From assembly GCA_002005505.1 (NCBI GenBank), contig KV908649.1:107501-132500 (forward strand): a stretch of DNA of 25,000 nucleotides. The letters are read 5' to 3'. A program made the translations under genes and the position numbers. This DNA comes from Botryococcus braunii (taxonomy: Eukaryota; Chlorophyta; Trebouxiophyceae). The notes below the pieces were generated by a model. The model was not told where the DNA came from, did not search any database, and was given only the letters and a program-made list of their open reading frames with translations. Below are positions 10,632-20,870 of the stretch, in pieces (position 1 is the first letter of the stretch; each line of letters begins with the position of its first letter).

Positions 10632-11295
10632 ATGATCAACCTCAAATTTGGGGTTTACGTTTTACGTTCGTATGCCGTTAAGAGTGCACCCCCAAAGTAC
10701 AAAGATGATCTCAACAACCTGAGGAGCATCATGAAAGGTGATACCGTTGAGACTGTTAACTACGTACCGCAACTTGCGCAAACTTGTGATGCAGGCATCG
10801 TTGAGAAACACTCCCCTGTGTGGAGAGATTGCCATTCCACCTTCCTTCAAGAAGATTATCACCGCCAGAGGATGGGCAGGCAGCGGTGCTGGCAAAGCTC
10901 CAGGAAGAAAACAGCCATGCTCCAACTCATCCTCTTCAACAGGCGGAGACGCGGTTACAGCGTCAGCTCCCAGCCCTTGGGACAGGTCACGGTCGGCCGA
11001 TTATTCCCAACAAGCGGCACACTCCCGGATCGCGGAAGAGAAGAATCGTCGGCGGTCTTCGTCGATCTTTGACAGCTTGTACTGCAAAAGCGACGTCCCG
11101 CGGCATCTAACAAGAGAGCCCGACCACGTGCAGCGCGGGTCCTTGGCAGAAGCCATGCGAGAACTGGAGACGTTTAACAGCATTCCGTGCAAGCTTCTCC
11201 CTATCAAGGTCCGTCCCAGGCCTGATGCACTGCATATGCCCCTAGATCCCTGCTCTTTGGAGCGCCTCATCCATATGTCGGGCCTGCCTGCGTGA
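10632..11295 (+). CDS. Candidate coding region with ambiguous exons or frameshift
   Basis: Three overlapping frames look protein-like in turn. The first, with an ATG at 10632, reads KYKDDLNNLRSIMKGD to about 10817. The second, around 10880-10970, reads AAVLAKLQEEN and ETRLQRQLPALG, a coiled-coil-like string. The third reads ELETFNSIPCKLLPIKVRP and ends at a TGA at 11293-11295. A GT at 10818 and an AG at 10879 would join the first two by a 62-bp intron. AAAG|GTGATA at 10738 with GATGCAG at 10794 would make a further 57-bp intron that keeps frame. The last switch has no clear splice pair. A multi-exon gene and a frameshifted relic are both possible. No domain is recognised. Confidence 0.35.
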
Positions 11296-11431
11296 TATAT
11301 CAGCATATACAGCGCTGTGTAACTGCTAGACAGCATGTGCACACTGCGATGCGAAGGGTCTTAGACCCGCCTGCAGTCAAATGCCTGTTCAGGCAATCAT
11401 CAGCATGCCACGCGGCTCATGGAGGAACTGG

Positions 11432-11467
11432 CTTCGTGGCAGTGCTAGATCTAGCACTGCCACGAAG
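11432..11467. repeat. Perfect 36-bp spacerless palindrome
   Basis: CTTCGTGGCAGTGCTAGA is followed directly by its exact reverse complement, with AGATCT at the centre. The flanking bases do not pair. Confidence 0.95.
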
Positions 11468-11479
11468 TGTTGGGAAGTA

Positions 11480-12205
11480 CTAGGTGGAATCCTTCTATAC
11501 GGATATACCTTACCTTTTTGAGAAAACAATTCGAAGGTCTTTTTGAGTGCAATGGGCATGCAGTTTAATCGATATCATGCGGGTTGCATACACGGGATCG
11601 GGGGGTCTGTCGAAAGACGGTTGCAGCTAATTATAGTTAGCCTTACAAGGGCCTCCTCACGAGGTGTTGCGACATGACATCACCATGGTGTGGCCACACT
11701 TGCAGTACGTGTCCTGCAAGTAATTTTCATAATATAATATTATTATTCAACACATGACCCGGTTGATATCTTGTTTGACATCACGAATTACTGCACATTG
11801 TTGGTAAGGAGACGCCAAGTTCCGCACGGTTCCGTCAAGCTGGAACAAATCTGTGTGCATGCTCGGGAAACGCGTACACGCTTAGGCCAGCGACTCCGTA
11901 GCACGGATGCATCGTCGTGTTTCCCTAGCATGCAAACAAGCTGTTACAAATATCTGGGTTTTTTGCCCAAACGTTGGTTAAGCAAAAGAAAAAAATGTCA
12001 CGCTGGTGCACCGTGGGAAGGACAACTTCCCTCAACAAGGCCGTGGTGACTATTTCCGCTGAGATTTTGTTTTGTCAGCCCTGGCCTTCAGCCTTTTTAT
12101 TTCAAAGGCAAGATCTTTAATGCCCAGTGTGTGAGGAGGAGGTCCCCACCTAGATAGAAGATGCACCATGCCATATGGAAGCATTCATCCTCCTCGGTTG
12201 TTCGT
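11480..12205. other. Stretch without a supported gene
   Basis: A TTG-started open frame at 11771-12049 (Arg/Lys-rich, no motif) is the only long one and is unsupported. There are no arrays. TAATATAATATTATTATT near 11733-11750 is AT-rich. Confidence 0.4.
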
Positions 12206-12271
12206 GGAGGCCTTCACCTAGGTATATACCTAGGTGAAGGCCTCCTCCGGTATATATACCGGAGGAGGCCT
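12206..12271. repeat. Two overlapping perfect palindromes (40 bp and 34 bp)
   Basis: 12206-12245 is GGAGGCCTTCACCTAGGTAT joined to its reverse complement. 12238-12271 is AGGCCTCCTCCGGTATA joined to its reverse complement. The two share 8 bp (AGGCCTCC). Thus the 66-bp segment can pair as either of two hairpins, and the same GGAGGCC block occurs four times in alternating orientation. A weaker hairpin follows at about 12293-12319 (AATATGCTA/TAGCATATT). Confidence 0.95.
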
Positions 12272-12279
12272 CTCCCTAG

Positions 12280-12609
12280 GAAGAAGCGTTCAAATATGCT
12301 AAGTGTTTCCTAGCATATTGTACGTGTGATGTCCGGGTCACACATCCAGATTTGGATGCATCATATGAAACAAAAAAGGCTAACTCAATCATTAAGACTC
12401 ATACAGACCCTTGTGAAGTCCTTTCATGGGGAGACCTGTACAATCTTAAAGCGAGTTGTTTTGTTATTTCCACCAATGATACAATGGTGGGGAAAATCGC
12501 AAGTACCATGACATGTGTTTCAACTGGGTATTCCATGTCGGGCTGGAGAGGAGGAGGCCTACCTATAGTTGGGCAACGGAGTGCAAGAGATCTGGACAGG
12601 GGCGCATAG
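12280..12609 (+). CDS. Possible exon, unidentified (peroxidase-like motif, very uncertain)
   Basis: After a TAG at 12277 one frame stays open for 109 codons to a TAG ending at 12609. It includes DLDASYETKKANSIIKTH, EVLSWGDLYNLKASCFVIST and VGKIASTMTCV. The mixed composition is protein-like at about residues 1-90, then Gly/Arg-rich. LSWGDL recalls the LSWGDL/ISWADL segment of class I haem peroxidases, but the distal His and proximal His motifs are not visible, so I do not assign it. No in-frame ATG begins the frame, and TTTCCTAG at 12307-12314 could serve as an acceptor. It may be a gene fragment. Confidence 0.25.
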   Translation, partial: EEAFKYAKCFLAYCTCDVRVTHPDLDASYETKKANSIIKTHTDPCEVLSWGDLYNLKASCFVISTNDTMVGKIASTMTCVSTGYSMSGWRGGGLPIVGQRSARDLDRGA

Positions 12610-12730
12610 GGATCTGCCAGAGACCTGCAGAGTAGGCTTACTCTGCTTCGGCTCGCCCTTTGGCAGGGCTGGGCCGAGTTTTAGAGCCCTTGAAGTACAA
12701 ATAGCCGCATGCCATACAAGAGATTATGTC

Positions 12731-12784
12731 GGGCTCGCACCCCGGGGTGTGAGCCCATAGATGGCAGTGAGCCCATAGATGGCA
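12731..12784. repeat. 26-bp inverted repeat plus 18-bp tandem duplication
   Basis: GGGCTCGCACCCC is followed by GGGGTGTGAGCCC with one mismatch (12731-12756). The right end is duplicated: GTGAGCCCATAGATGGCA occurs at 12749-12766 and again at 12767-12784. Confidence 0.85.
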
Positions 12785-12959
12785 AAGACTGCGTCACTTT
12801 TTATTTTAACACATATACGAGGATGGTTCAAAAGCATGCAAGAGAGGAATATAGGCTTGTATCTGTAGCTATTGCTGTACAGCTGTATATGGCGATTTCC
12901 ATAGAAATTCAGCTATACAGAGTTTATAAAGCGGATCTCTTGATCAGGGATTCCCGTAA

Positions 12960-13025
12960 CGCAAGCATGCTGATCCAATGCAGGGCAAAATGTATACACT
13001 TTGCCCTGCACATGTGCTTGCATAT
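12960..13025. repeat. Inverted repeat, perfect inner stem
   Basis: TGCAGGGCAAA and TTTGCCCTGCA flank a short AT-rich loop centred near 12995. Outside it GCAAGCATG is mirrored by CATGTGCTTGC, which extends the hairpin. An additional weak inverted repeat lies at 12871-12918 (CTGTAC to CTATACAG). Confidence 0.7.
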
Positions 13026-13306
13026 TGGGAGTGTATTTTGCACTTTCTCAAATGCATGCGTGTCAAAACTGGGGTGTCAAAGACGCTTGCATATATATGA
13101 TCAGTAAGGGTAGCCTTAGTGGTGTATGGTTACACAAGTTGAGGATGGGAACCAGCCTAGACAGGAAACTCGTGCCTAGGAGTCTGGTTCACATCTGATC
13201 CGTTTTTTCATTTTTTCTCAGATGAAGATTGATGATGATCTGCTCACCATATAGTGATCTCATTACATATGATCTCCTAGGATTGAGCATTCTGATGAAC
13301 ATGGAC

Positions 13307-13412
13307 CATGATCTCCTCAAATTGATCTCCTACACATTTATATAAGATTAACCGGGCTCGAGTGCAAAGATTCACTGGAGCCCGGTTTGTCTTACAAAGT
13401 GAGGAGATCATG
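13307..13412. repeat. Nested inverted repeat
   Basis: CATGATCTCCTCA (13307-13319) is mirrored by TGAGGAGATCATG (13400-13412). Inside, AACCGGGCTCGAGTG (about 13350-13364) pairs with CACTGGAGCCCGGTT (13373-13387) with one mismatch. TGATCTCCT recurs at 13269, 13309 and 13324. Confidence 0.75.
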
Positions 13413-13474
13413 ATCAATGTTTCCTTAAGGTCTTGTGACGAGAAGCGTTGGAGCTGGACGATTTAAACCTATAG

Positions 13475-13759
13475 GGCAAGAGCGGTCTTGATCAGGCCCC
13501 GGCCCTTGCTGTTCAGATTGAAAGCTTCTACCTAAAACTATTTCCCCAAAGGGATTCAAATCATGCAAGTAGAATTCCTGCTGTCATACTACATCCATAT
13601 GCCATGCATGGTGGCCTTTTGACTTTCGCTGAAGCCCCTTATGAAGCTCATGAATTTAGGAAATTACGAGAAGCAGGTCCTAAAGTGATTAGTTTACGAG
13701 AGGTATCAGGGGAAGAAATATCACCATTGCTGCGGATTGTGCATTTGCATCTGCACTAG
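13475..13759 (+). CDS. Exon resembling the N-terminal region of arginine deiminase-like proteins
   Basis: After an acceptor-like AAACCTATAG the frame from 13475 is open to a TAG at 13757-13759 (94 codons). It reads AVQIESFYLKLFPQRD near residue 12, then RIPAVILHPYAMHGGLLTF and HEFRKLREAGPKVISLREV. The pattern of a buried strand ending in HP, then an acidic helix with HEFxxLREAG and a strand VxSLREV, matches my memory of the N-terminal part of arginine deiminases and related guanidine-modifying enzymes, which hydrolyse arginine to citrulline. Catalytic residues lie later in that family and are not seen. A donor-like GAG|GTATCA lies at 13703. Downstream, in another frame (about 13782-13880, one stop), YLS, SRQIAGIS and DVTSL loosely continue the family pattern, which suggests a broken gene or undetected intron. 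Confidence 0.45.
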   Translation, partial: GKSGLDQAPALAVQIESFYLKLFPQRDSNHASRIPAVILHPYAMHGGLLTFAEAPYEAHEFRKLREAGPKVISLREVSGEEISPLLRIVHLHLH

Positions 13760-13989
13760 CCTAAGCTGCGTTACGACTCCCAGACAATATTTATCCGTGT
13801 CAAGAGTCGAGTCTCGCCAAATTGCCGGGATTTCCCGAGCAATGTAGGACGTTACAAGTCTCCAACACAATACGATTGCGGCAGGTGTGACATCAGTTTC
13901 GGACATTTCAGTTGAGAAGAGGCTACGAGTCTCTTTGGCCAATTCTATTTGGATAAGTTGGTCACTGAGCAGGGCGGACGGAAAGGGTA

Positions 13990-14013
13990 CTCTGGGATAT
14001 GTAAATCCCAGAG
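13990..14013. repeat. 9-bp-stem hairpin
   Basis: CTCTGGGAT and ATCCCAGAG flank six bases. No T run or other context gives it a function. Confidence 0.6.
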
Positions 14014-14199
14014 AGTATATACGTAAATTCGTATTTTGAATCTTCAAAAACGACGTTCCGCTTCCGTGATAAGCAACTCGAAGTTCACTTCCGTAGAACG
14101 GGCGTATGCATGTACTTGAGCCTGAACATGTGATTACGGACGCGACCCTGTGGCTGCATGCATGTACCTGTTCTCGACTAATCGAGAAAAGCAAAGGAG

Positions 14200-15089
14200 C
14201 TATGCAAACTGGTTCATGTTATTGCCTGTTTTTCTTTCTGTTTTTGTGAAGGTTGGGTTCCAGAACGTCAGCAGGCAGGTGGGGGCCTAGCATATTCTAC
14301 GGAGTTGCACATTTGAGACTGCGCAACGTTACTCGGTAGTAATCTGAATGATGCATTCGTTGAAACATATCTTATTCATGACCAGGCTTCCAACGCTGTT
14401 TCTATCAGCAGCCTTTTTAGAATTAATATTGGACGAAGTAAAGGTAACTGCATTTGCAACAATGCATGTGCACGGAAGGACGTCGAATCTGCATCTTGGT
14501 CGGGTTTATTATTATGATTGTTCATTGATCAACTCATACCTCATGAGTAGTCTCATTATTTGTATCATAGGCTGGCACAGCAGCTTGGCCCAAAGATTTA
14601 GTATGGCTTTCGCCTTGGAGCCTACAGATTCAAACGACCTTGAAAGGTAGAGGCCCAGAAAATTGAACGAAGACATCTAAATGTTGGCCGCTTTATGTCG
14701 CCCTCCATTTCCCAGTAGCGCAGGATTGCGCAGCTGACGTATGCGAATGGGCACAGACGGGCCACATGTGGGCAGATGCTTGTGGATGTGGAACTGTGCA
14801 CAGATTTAGAAGTGTGTGACTGTGGCGCATACGTGGTATGGACAGCACCTTTAGCCCAGCACAGAAAGGGGTGCAGCCCACACATGTGACTATGAAAGGG
14901 TACCACAGATGCATGGCACAGGCCTGGGGGCACATCGTGTCTGAACATCAAGTTTGTGAACTACGTTTTTCCGTTCCATGTCTTTGGAACCACTGTGCCA
15001 GGCCAGTGCGACAGACCCCAAAGCACGAATACTTCTAGCTGTGCTCAGCACGTAGAAGTCTACTTTAATGGGGACTAAATTTAGAGGTC
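14200..15089. other. Stretch without a supported gene
   Basis: An open frame at 14348-14650 with an ATG (about 100 residues, hydrophobic) has a donor-like AAAG|GTAACT near 14445 but no recognisable motif. Nothing else was seen. Confidence 0.35.
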
Positions 15090-15625
15090 CCCTATTTGAA
15101 GTTCCTTGCCATGTGCAAGGAGTATAGTCCTAGGAGTATAGTCCTAGGCCTAGCTGCTGCAGAAAAACGCGCGCCTAGCCTTGAGATGTGCCTTCTTCAA
15201 GAATTGCCTTGATCAAGGAAAGATGAAGGTCCCTGTCCACGTGCAGGGTTTTGCCCTTGCAACGATACATTCAAACTTGTTTTTTACTTAAAAAGCCATG
15301 GAGGCGATTGTTTGCGTGTCACGAGAAGGGCAGGGAAGCCGCCCACCGGTACCGGTGGGTACCGTTGAGATGTGCTTGCACGGAGTCCACTTGACGGTTC
15401 TCCTATTTGAAGTCCATTGACATGTGCAAGGACTACAGTCTAGCTAGTGTTCACCCACGTCAACGCGCGTCTAGCCTTAAGACGTGCTTTGCTTCAAGCA
15501 CACGTCCAAAAGTTGAAGTTCCCATCCACGTCGCAGGGCCTTGCCCTTGCAACGATACATTCGCTCGTTTATTACTTGTTCAGCAAGGAGCAATTGTTCG
15601 CTCCTCATTGAGAAGGGTAGGGAAC
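15090..15625 (+). repeat. Diverged direct duplication, about 300-bp period
   Basis: Segment 15090-15340 and segment 15400-15625 share ordered blocks: CCTATTTGAAGT (15091; 15401), CATGTGCAAGGA, GCGCGYCTAGCCTT, GTCCACGT-type, CCCTTGCAACGATACATTC (15253; 15544) and GAGAAGGGYAGGGAA (15323; 15610). Spacing varies from about 310 to 290 bp, so indels have accumulated. Within the first copy AGGAGTATAGTCCTA is itself tandemly duplicated at 15118-15148. The second copy leads straight into the GATCCCA-type array. Confidence 0.75.
15342..15359. repeat. Perfect 18-bp spacerless palindrome
   Basis: CCCACCGGT joined to ACCGGTGGG, located between the two direct-repeat copies. Confidence 0.9.
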
Positions 15626-15815
15626 ACTGGCAGAACGAAATTGGTCCCACTTCGATCCCAGTTCGGTCCCTAGGTCCCACTTCGATCCCACTTCGATCCC
15701 TGACAGCTGTCGGGAGATCCCACTTCGTTCCCACTTGGCGGTGGGATTCTGTGGTCGAATCCCAGTTCGATCCCACCTCTTCACATCGATCTCACATTGA
15801 TCCCAGATTGATCAC
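15625..15815. repeat. GATCCCA-type array 1 with border CACTGGCAGAACGAAAT
   Basis: Degenerate copies of an 11-bp unit (TTCGATCCCAC and variants such as GTTCGGTCCCT) run from about 15642 to 15815, some inverted (GGTGGGATTC). The border CACTGGCAGAACGAAAT at 15625-15641 recurs in inverse orientation at 24239-24255 beside the larger array. A shared CATTGAGAAGG lies just outside both borders. Confidence 0.8.
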
Positions 15816-15840
15816 CCCCCCTCCTTGTACCAAGGAAAGT

Positions 15841-15952
15841 ACCAAAGGATGGATGTCTGGCACCTCAGATTGTTTTGGCCAGGGTTCACAACCAAAGGAT
15901 GGATGTCTAGACAGATCTGGCACCTCGGATTGTGTTGGCCAGGGTTCACAAC
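15841..15952 (+). repeat. Tandem duplication of about 50-60 bp
   Basis: ACCAAAGGATGGATGTCT at 15841 and at 15891 starts two copies, each continuing GGCACCTCRGATTGTKTTGG and ending CAGGGTTCACAACCA. The second has a 10-bp insertion (AGACAGATCT). Confidence 0.9.
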
Positions 15953-15994
15953 CATCTGTAAGTGAGGACAATGCATGCCCAATTGTTTTACCAA

Positions 15995-16192
<198 letters not shown>

Positions 16193-16257
16193 TCAGTCAA
16201 CCCCAAGAGTTTGAGTGGGGGTTGGAGGCAGCGGGATCAGCTGTAAAGACAATCGTA

Positions 16258-16420
16258 AGCTTACAATGTACTGCTACTGTCGCTGCTTCTACTTCTACCA
16301 TCACCACCACCTACCACTACTACTACTACCACCAGTACTACTACTAAAGCTACTTCTGGTAGTGGTAGTATACTACCACCAGTACTACTAGTACCTACTA
16401 CTACTAATGCTATTGCTGCT
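16258..16420. repeat. Degenerate trinucleotide tract
   Basis: CTACTACTACTAC, CCACCACC and TGCTATTGCTGC type trinucleotides alternate. The segment TGGTAGTGGTAG followed by TATACTACCACCA makes an inverted repeat near 16359-16383. Confidence 0.85.
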
Positions 16421-16745
16421 GTTACCGTTCTACTTATTCACAAAAGTTCTGGTTATAATCTAAGTTTACTGGCCAGACTGCAGATTATTATGTCTAGTAT
16501 TATCAGAGTCCACACCTTCACCTTGCAGAGGCTTCTAAGCTAATATGTCTGTGTCCATTCTAATGCCCGAAAAGTGTTTCTGTGTCCATAGATGGCAGAG
16601 GCAGGGTCAGGGCCAACCCCTTGCCTTTCCACATCCAGTGTTTTCTAGGAGCCCACACAGCTGGAAATCACCCTCCTTGCAAAAAGCTGCGCGAAATGCG
16701 CGCTAAGTAGAATAGGCTGTAGTCTATGACAACATGCTGCAACTC

Positions 16746-16775
16746 CTGCGCTGCGCTGCGCTGCGCTGCGCTGCG
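16746..16775 (+). repeat. (CTGCG)6 pentanucleotide microsatellite
   Basis: Six perfect CTGCG copies, followed by CTGAC. Confidence 0.95.
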
Positions 16776-16994
16776 CTGACATATGAAACTGTTGGTACTT
16801 CAACTCTGAAGACTGTCTGAGAGTCTGCGCTCAGACATGATTGCTCATTGCAATTACTTCCAACAGCACATACATGTTCACACTGCCTTCACCTTGTTCA
16901 ATGCACCGTGAGCATGTGCTACATGAGAGGCCTCGTGTACGACAGGTACAGCAGGTCTGAGGCAGGTGGAGTTTGTGGGAACTTCTACCGGACT

Positions 16995-18700
16995 TCAAGC
17001 CCCAGACATGTTGCTATACGGCACAAACCAAATATGATCACTCCCTTCAGGCTTGGCTGAAATAACTTTACCCAGCATGTCATTGAATATGACAGCATAG
17101 TGCTCGTACCGCACATCAGTTCTCATTTGCGCTCTCCACAGCCTGCCTGATGCTGTGGGTACTAACCTCACTCTGATGAGACGAGCTATCGCCAGCCTCA
17201 GCGACTGTACCTCATCAAGATGTTCCTCCTGCCCAGCACACTGGGCTGGGGTGACTTTCAGGAAGAACCGTACAGATGCCACATAATCTGCTTGGACGTC
17301 ACCAGCCTCCATGTAACTCACACGAACATGGAAGGACTCCTTCGTCCTTGTCCTGCCATATTTCATGGAATGGATAATCTCACCGCTCTCACCTGCATCT
17401 GCATGGCGATACAAGAACAGGTCGCTGTGCATGAGCAAGTCTTCAGACCAGCCAGCAGGTACAAGAACTTTATGAAAATCCTTCCACAAGTTTTGCAACC
17501 CTGCACGTGCTGCCAAAATCTGACTTTCGGTCAATGCACGTCCACTACCCAACAGTTGAAACCCCCCGCTATCCCCCTCATCCACATTCGCAGCCATCAT
17601 CGGTTGGGCGGCAGTCCCTATGGACTCGTCAAATGAGGCCACCCCACCGCTTGCTTTCAAGTTGGTCAGTGCTTCTTCCAGCAAGAGGTGCTTTACCAAT
17701 GTGATTTCTGGGAATAGAATCCCCCTGCCATCTAGAATACGCTTGCACTTTTGCACACAGTACTCAATCCAGTACTCATGACCAAAAGCAGTCTTTCCTC
17801 GAGCTAATTCTTGGTCTTGCAACCTGCAGATCAACATGTGGAGGTTGTAAGTGCAGAGCTTTGGCCCAAAATGCACCTCTGCGAGGCGAGCAAACTCCCT
17901 TAACATGGCAGTAGCTTCCTGACAGGTAGTAGGAATATCATCCTGGTCCTTGTGCAGACAACTTCTCAGGTAATACACTAACCCGCGTCTCAGGTTGTCC
18001 CACATAGCCTTGAGTGCTGGTGCCAGCAGGGCCCTACCACCCTCTGGTCGCAAAATATAAACACTCCAGGTTTCTAGCCAGTGCAACCATGCTTCCATCA
18101 CCCAGGTCCCCATGTTCTTGCTGATGCACGTGTATGGCCTGCCGAAATTCATCGTATTCATAATATCCCGTGCACGCTTTTCGATCATCTTCCTTGCACG
18201 CTTTGAAATTCGCAACTCTACAGGGCAATCTTTGCTCCAGACTAGTTTCCACAGCCTTTTCTCAACACCATATGGACCCGCATGGGCAACAGGGATCGGA
18301 AACGCATTGTTGTAATGCAAGTAATGGCAATGCTGCAATTAATGCCGACATTCCATGGCACCCCACATCTGTCCCTTCCAAGAGTCTCTCCCTTCCGTTT
18401 TCACTTGTGACAGTCGCCTTGACACTACCGCCTTTCACCCCCTCCATTATCTCTGCCCTATACAGCTGGTCGACATTGTTGAGTTTACAGACGGGATCCC
18501 CAGCACAGCAGGTGCCGTGGTCTTCTTCTGGATAATGTGGGCCATACGGCACTGGTTTATCATACCCAAAGAACCTAGTGCCATTCTGAAAGATACCCCT
18601 GAGGTAGCAGTACCCACATCCTAATTCAGCACTGTGACCACACCATAAGGACACCTTCCTATTTGCCAAAATGGGATGGGGCGGACAGAGAGGCACAACA
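16995..18700 (-). pseudogene. DDE transposase (Tnp2/KDZ-like), frameshifted, 5' end uncertain
   Basis: Two minus-strand frames fit one protein. The upstream frame (about 18700 to 18325) reads RKVSLWCGHSAELGCGYC, GYDKPVPYGPHYPEEDHG and GMSALIAALP. The downstream frame runs about 440 codons to a TGA at 16995-16997 and reads YNNAFPIPVAHAGPYGVEKR, AWLHWLETWSVYIL, CTYNLHMLICRLQDQELARG and GHEYWIE. The Cys/His strand, then GxSALIxALP, then VAHAxxxGVxKRxW, then NLHxLxCRLxxQExARG with a following E, is the order I know from CACTA/Tnp2 and KDZ-type transposases, which cut and paste DNA in the nucleus. The switch of frame between SALIAALP and HYNNAFPIP near 18325-18335 falls inside a conserved block, so a one-base indel is likelier than an intron. 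The downstream frame has no ATG at its head (it opens at a TTG). Terminal inverted repeats were not found. Confidence 0.7.
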
Positions 18701-18711
18701 CTCCTCCCCCC

Positions 18712-18781
<70 letters not shown>

Positions 18782-18814
18782 TACAGTCACGCACAGGAAG
18801 GGGCGGGGATGGAC

Positions 18815-18859
<45 letters not shown>

Positions 18860-18895
18860 GAGAGAGAGAAAGAGAGACAGAGAGAGAGAGACAGA

Positions 18896-18991
<96 letters not shown>

Positions 18992-19100
18992 ACGACAGTC
19001 ACAAAGCTCAAGCCTTGTGTTCAGGACATGGCAGTCTTGCAACTGTGTTGGCCTATGTTGGACAATCCATTGCGAGTCCTACACGCACTTGGGTACCGCT
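18701..19100 (-). repeat. AC/AG microsatellite block, copy 1 of a duplicated segment
   Basis: (AC)n spans 18714-18779 and 18829-18855, then (AG)n 18857-18990. It is followed by CTTGTGTTCAGGACATGGCAGT at 19014-19035 and, further on, TCCTACACGCACTTGGGTAC. The same order recurs at 19495-19916, so the whole block is a diverged duplication with about 800-bp offset. On the minus strand it lies between the transposase body and its possible 5' exon and would be intronic. Confidence 0.85.
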
Positions 19101-19352
19101 GGTTCCGAATACCACTTGGCAATCCGAAAATGCACTCTGAATGTCATCGCACCGGTCATTTTCCACCCTTGGCAAAACGCCACCGTGCTGACCCCCCTCC
19201 AAATCAGCGCCTGCCGCTCCTGTAGCAATGCCAATTTCTTCCTCATTCAAGATACTTGCCCTCCTGCTATCCTCTGCCGAAGTGCTGCCATCAGGTAAAT
19301 CGCCAGTCAACTCCGGAAACCTGCGACCCAATGAACTGTGCATGCTACACAT
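19089..19352 (-). CDS. Possible 5' exon of the transposase gene
   Basis: An ATG at 19352-19350 opens 88 codons to a donor-like CCAA|GTGCGTGTAGG at 19088. The peptide has ASILNEEEIGIATGAAGADL and then an acidic end (RVENDRCDDIQSAFSDCQVV). It lies on the same strand and just upstream of the transposase. The phase at its end (0) does not match the one obvious acceptor near 18697, which needs phase 2, so the link is unproven. The donor motif recurs in the second copy of the duplicated block at 19898. Confidence 0.3.
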
Positions 19353-19494
19353 ATGCTACATCTTCATAACAGGACCATCACATTGTAGTACAGCTCCGGT
19401 AGCTCAAAAAGCATTAACCCCAATCTGCATGAACACAACTTGACAAGACCCCATGTCCCATGTCACACAAGGATTGCCCTACACCTCAAGGGAA

Positions 19495-19916
<422 letters not shown>

Positions 19917-20096
19917 GCACCGTAACTTTTGCTGCTACATCCCAGCATTTCTCTCCTCCACAGGACCCCATTGGTGGTCACCCCAGCAAGCATGTATACA
20001 CTTCATTTCCAACACATACTATGCCAGTGGCCGCGTTTGGAACATTTAAATCACATGCAAGCTGAATCACACCACTATCAGAGTAAGCAAACACAC

Positions 20097-20233
20097 CTTT
20101 CATCGGGCAGAGGGTGTGAACGGTCGATTTGCAGCACTTCTGCACAGGGTGCACTAGCTAGACTTGCTGCATCCCTTGTTTCGCCGTCCTCGACATCCCT
20201 CTTTTGTCTACCCCAAGGTCCACACAATGCACG
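20097..20233 (-). CDS. Possible far 5' exon, hypothetical
   Basis: After a TGA at 20236-20234, a minus-strand frame reads GRQKRDVEDGETRDAASLAS and HPLPDER to a donor-like GAAAG|GTGTGT at 20096. Charge pattern and composition are protein-like. It could be an early exon of the transposase gene. There is no ATG in the visible frame and no family was recognised. Confidence 0.22.
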
Positions 20234-20288
20234 TCAAACCAGATTAGCTGACGAACTCATGCCGACAACGGCATAAGTCAACATGCCG

Positions 20289-20318
20289 ACAGAAAGGAGG
20301 CTGCGTCCTCCTTTCTGT
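20289..20318. repeat. Perfect 12-bp-stem hairpin
   Basis: ACAGAAAGGAGG and CCTCCTTTCTGT flank a 6-base loop. It follows a GCCGACAACGGC-type motif that recurs as GCCGAC. It could mark an element end, but no matching end was found. Confidence 0.8.
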
Positions 20319-20870
20319 AGGTCAACAGCGTTTCTGAAGAATGCACAGAGGCGTCTATGGGTAAGGAAAGTGTGTCACCTTGTGTTGGTGTGCGCAGCTG
20401 CTGCGGGTAAGCATCTGGTTAGATCCTTGCGATAGGTTCTCCGAGTACCTTCCACCACCTTTAAGCATACGGGACAATTGTGTGTTTCTTTGGGCCTTTT
20501 TGCGTCTGGCACATCCATTGCATCGCAGATTCATTGTAGTCTTGTGGTCATTAGCCACTACATATATGGAGGTTTCCTGGAGTTAACGGTCCAGGACGGG
20601 TTCGCCTTTCTGTTGCGCCACTGCATGCACATGTGTCTGTAACTCTCGGCCTTCCTTATCAGAAATGTTTCTCCAGATGTGTGCTTCCAGGCGGTCAATA
20701 CCACCTAACAACGGATTTTGGCCCTATTTGGGATATAACTTGGATCTATCCCGTCACGTAACGTTGAGTCACCTCTCATAGCTATCCCACTGTTTGAACC
20801 GCCAAAACTTGGGCGACCTTCGTGTGGAACATGCACAATGACAACTCACTCCTGAAGGTATCCTATTAAG
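20319..20870. other. Stretch without a supported gene
   Basis: Only short motif-free open frames are seen. It is the presumed upstream region of the gene at 20871, and no TATA box or other promoter motif stands out. Confidence 0.35.

Noticed and set aside
12280..12609. Firm call as a haem peroxidase
   Set aside because: Only LSWGDL is reminiscent. The catalytic Arg-x-x-x-His and the proximal His are not visible.
13721..14194. Minus-strand ORF of 157 residues
   Set aside because: It overlaps the better-supported plus-strand exon and its possible continuation, and has no motif.
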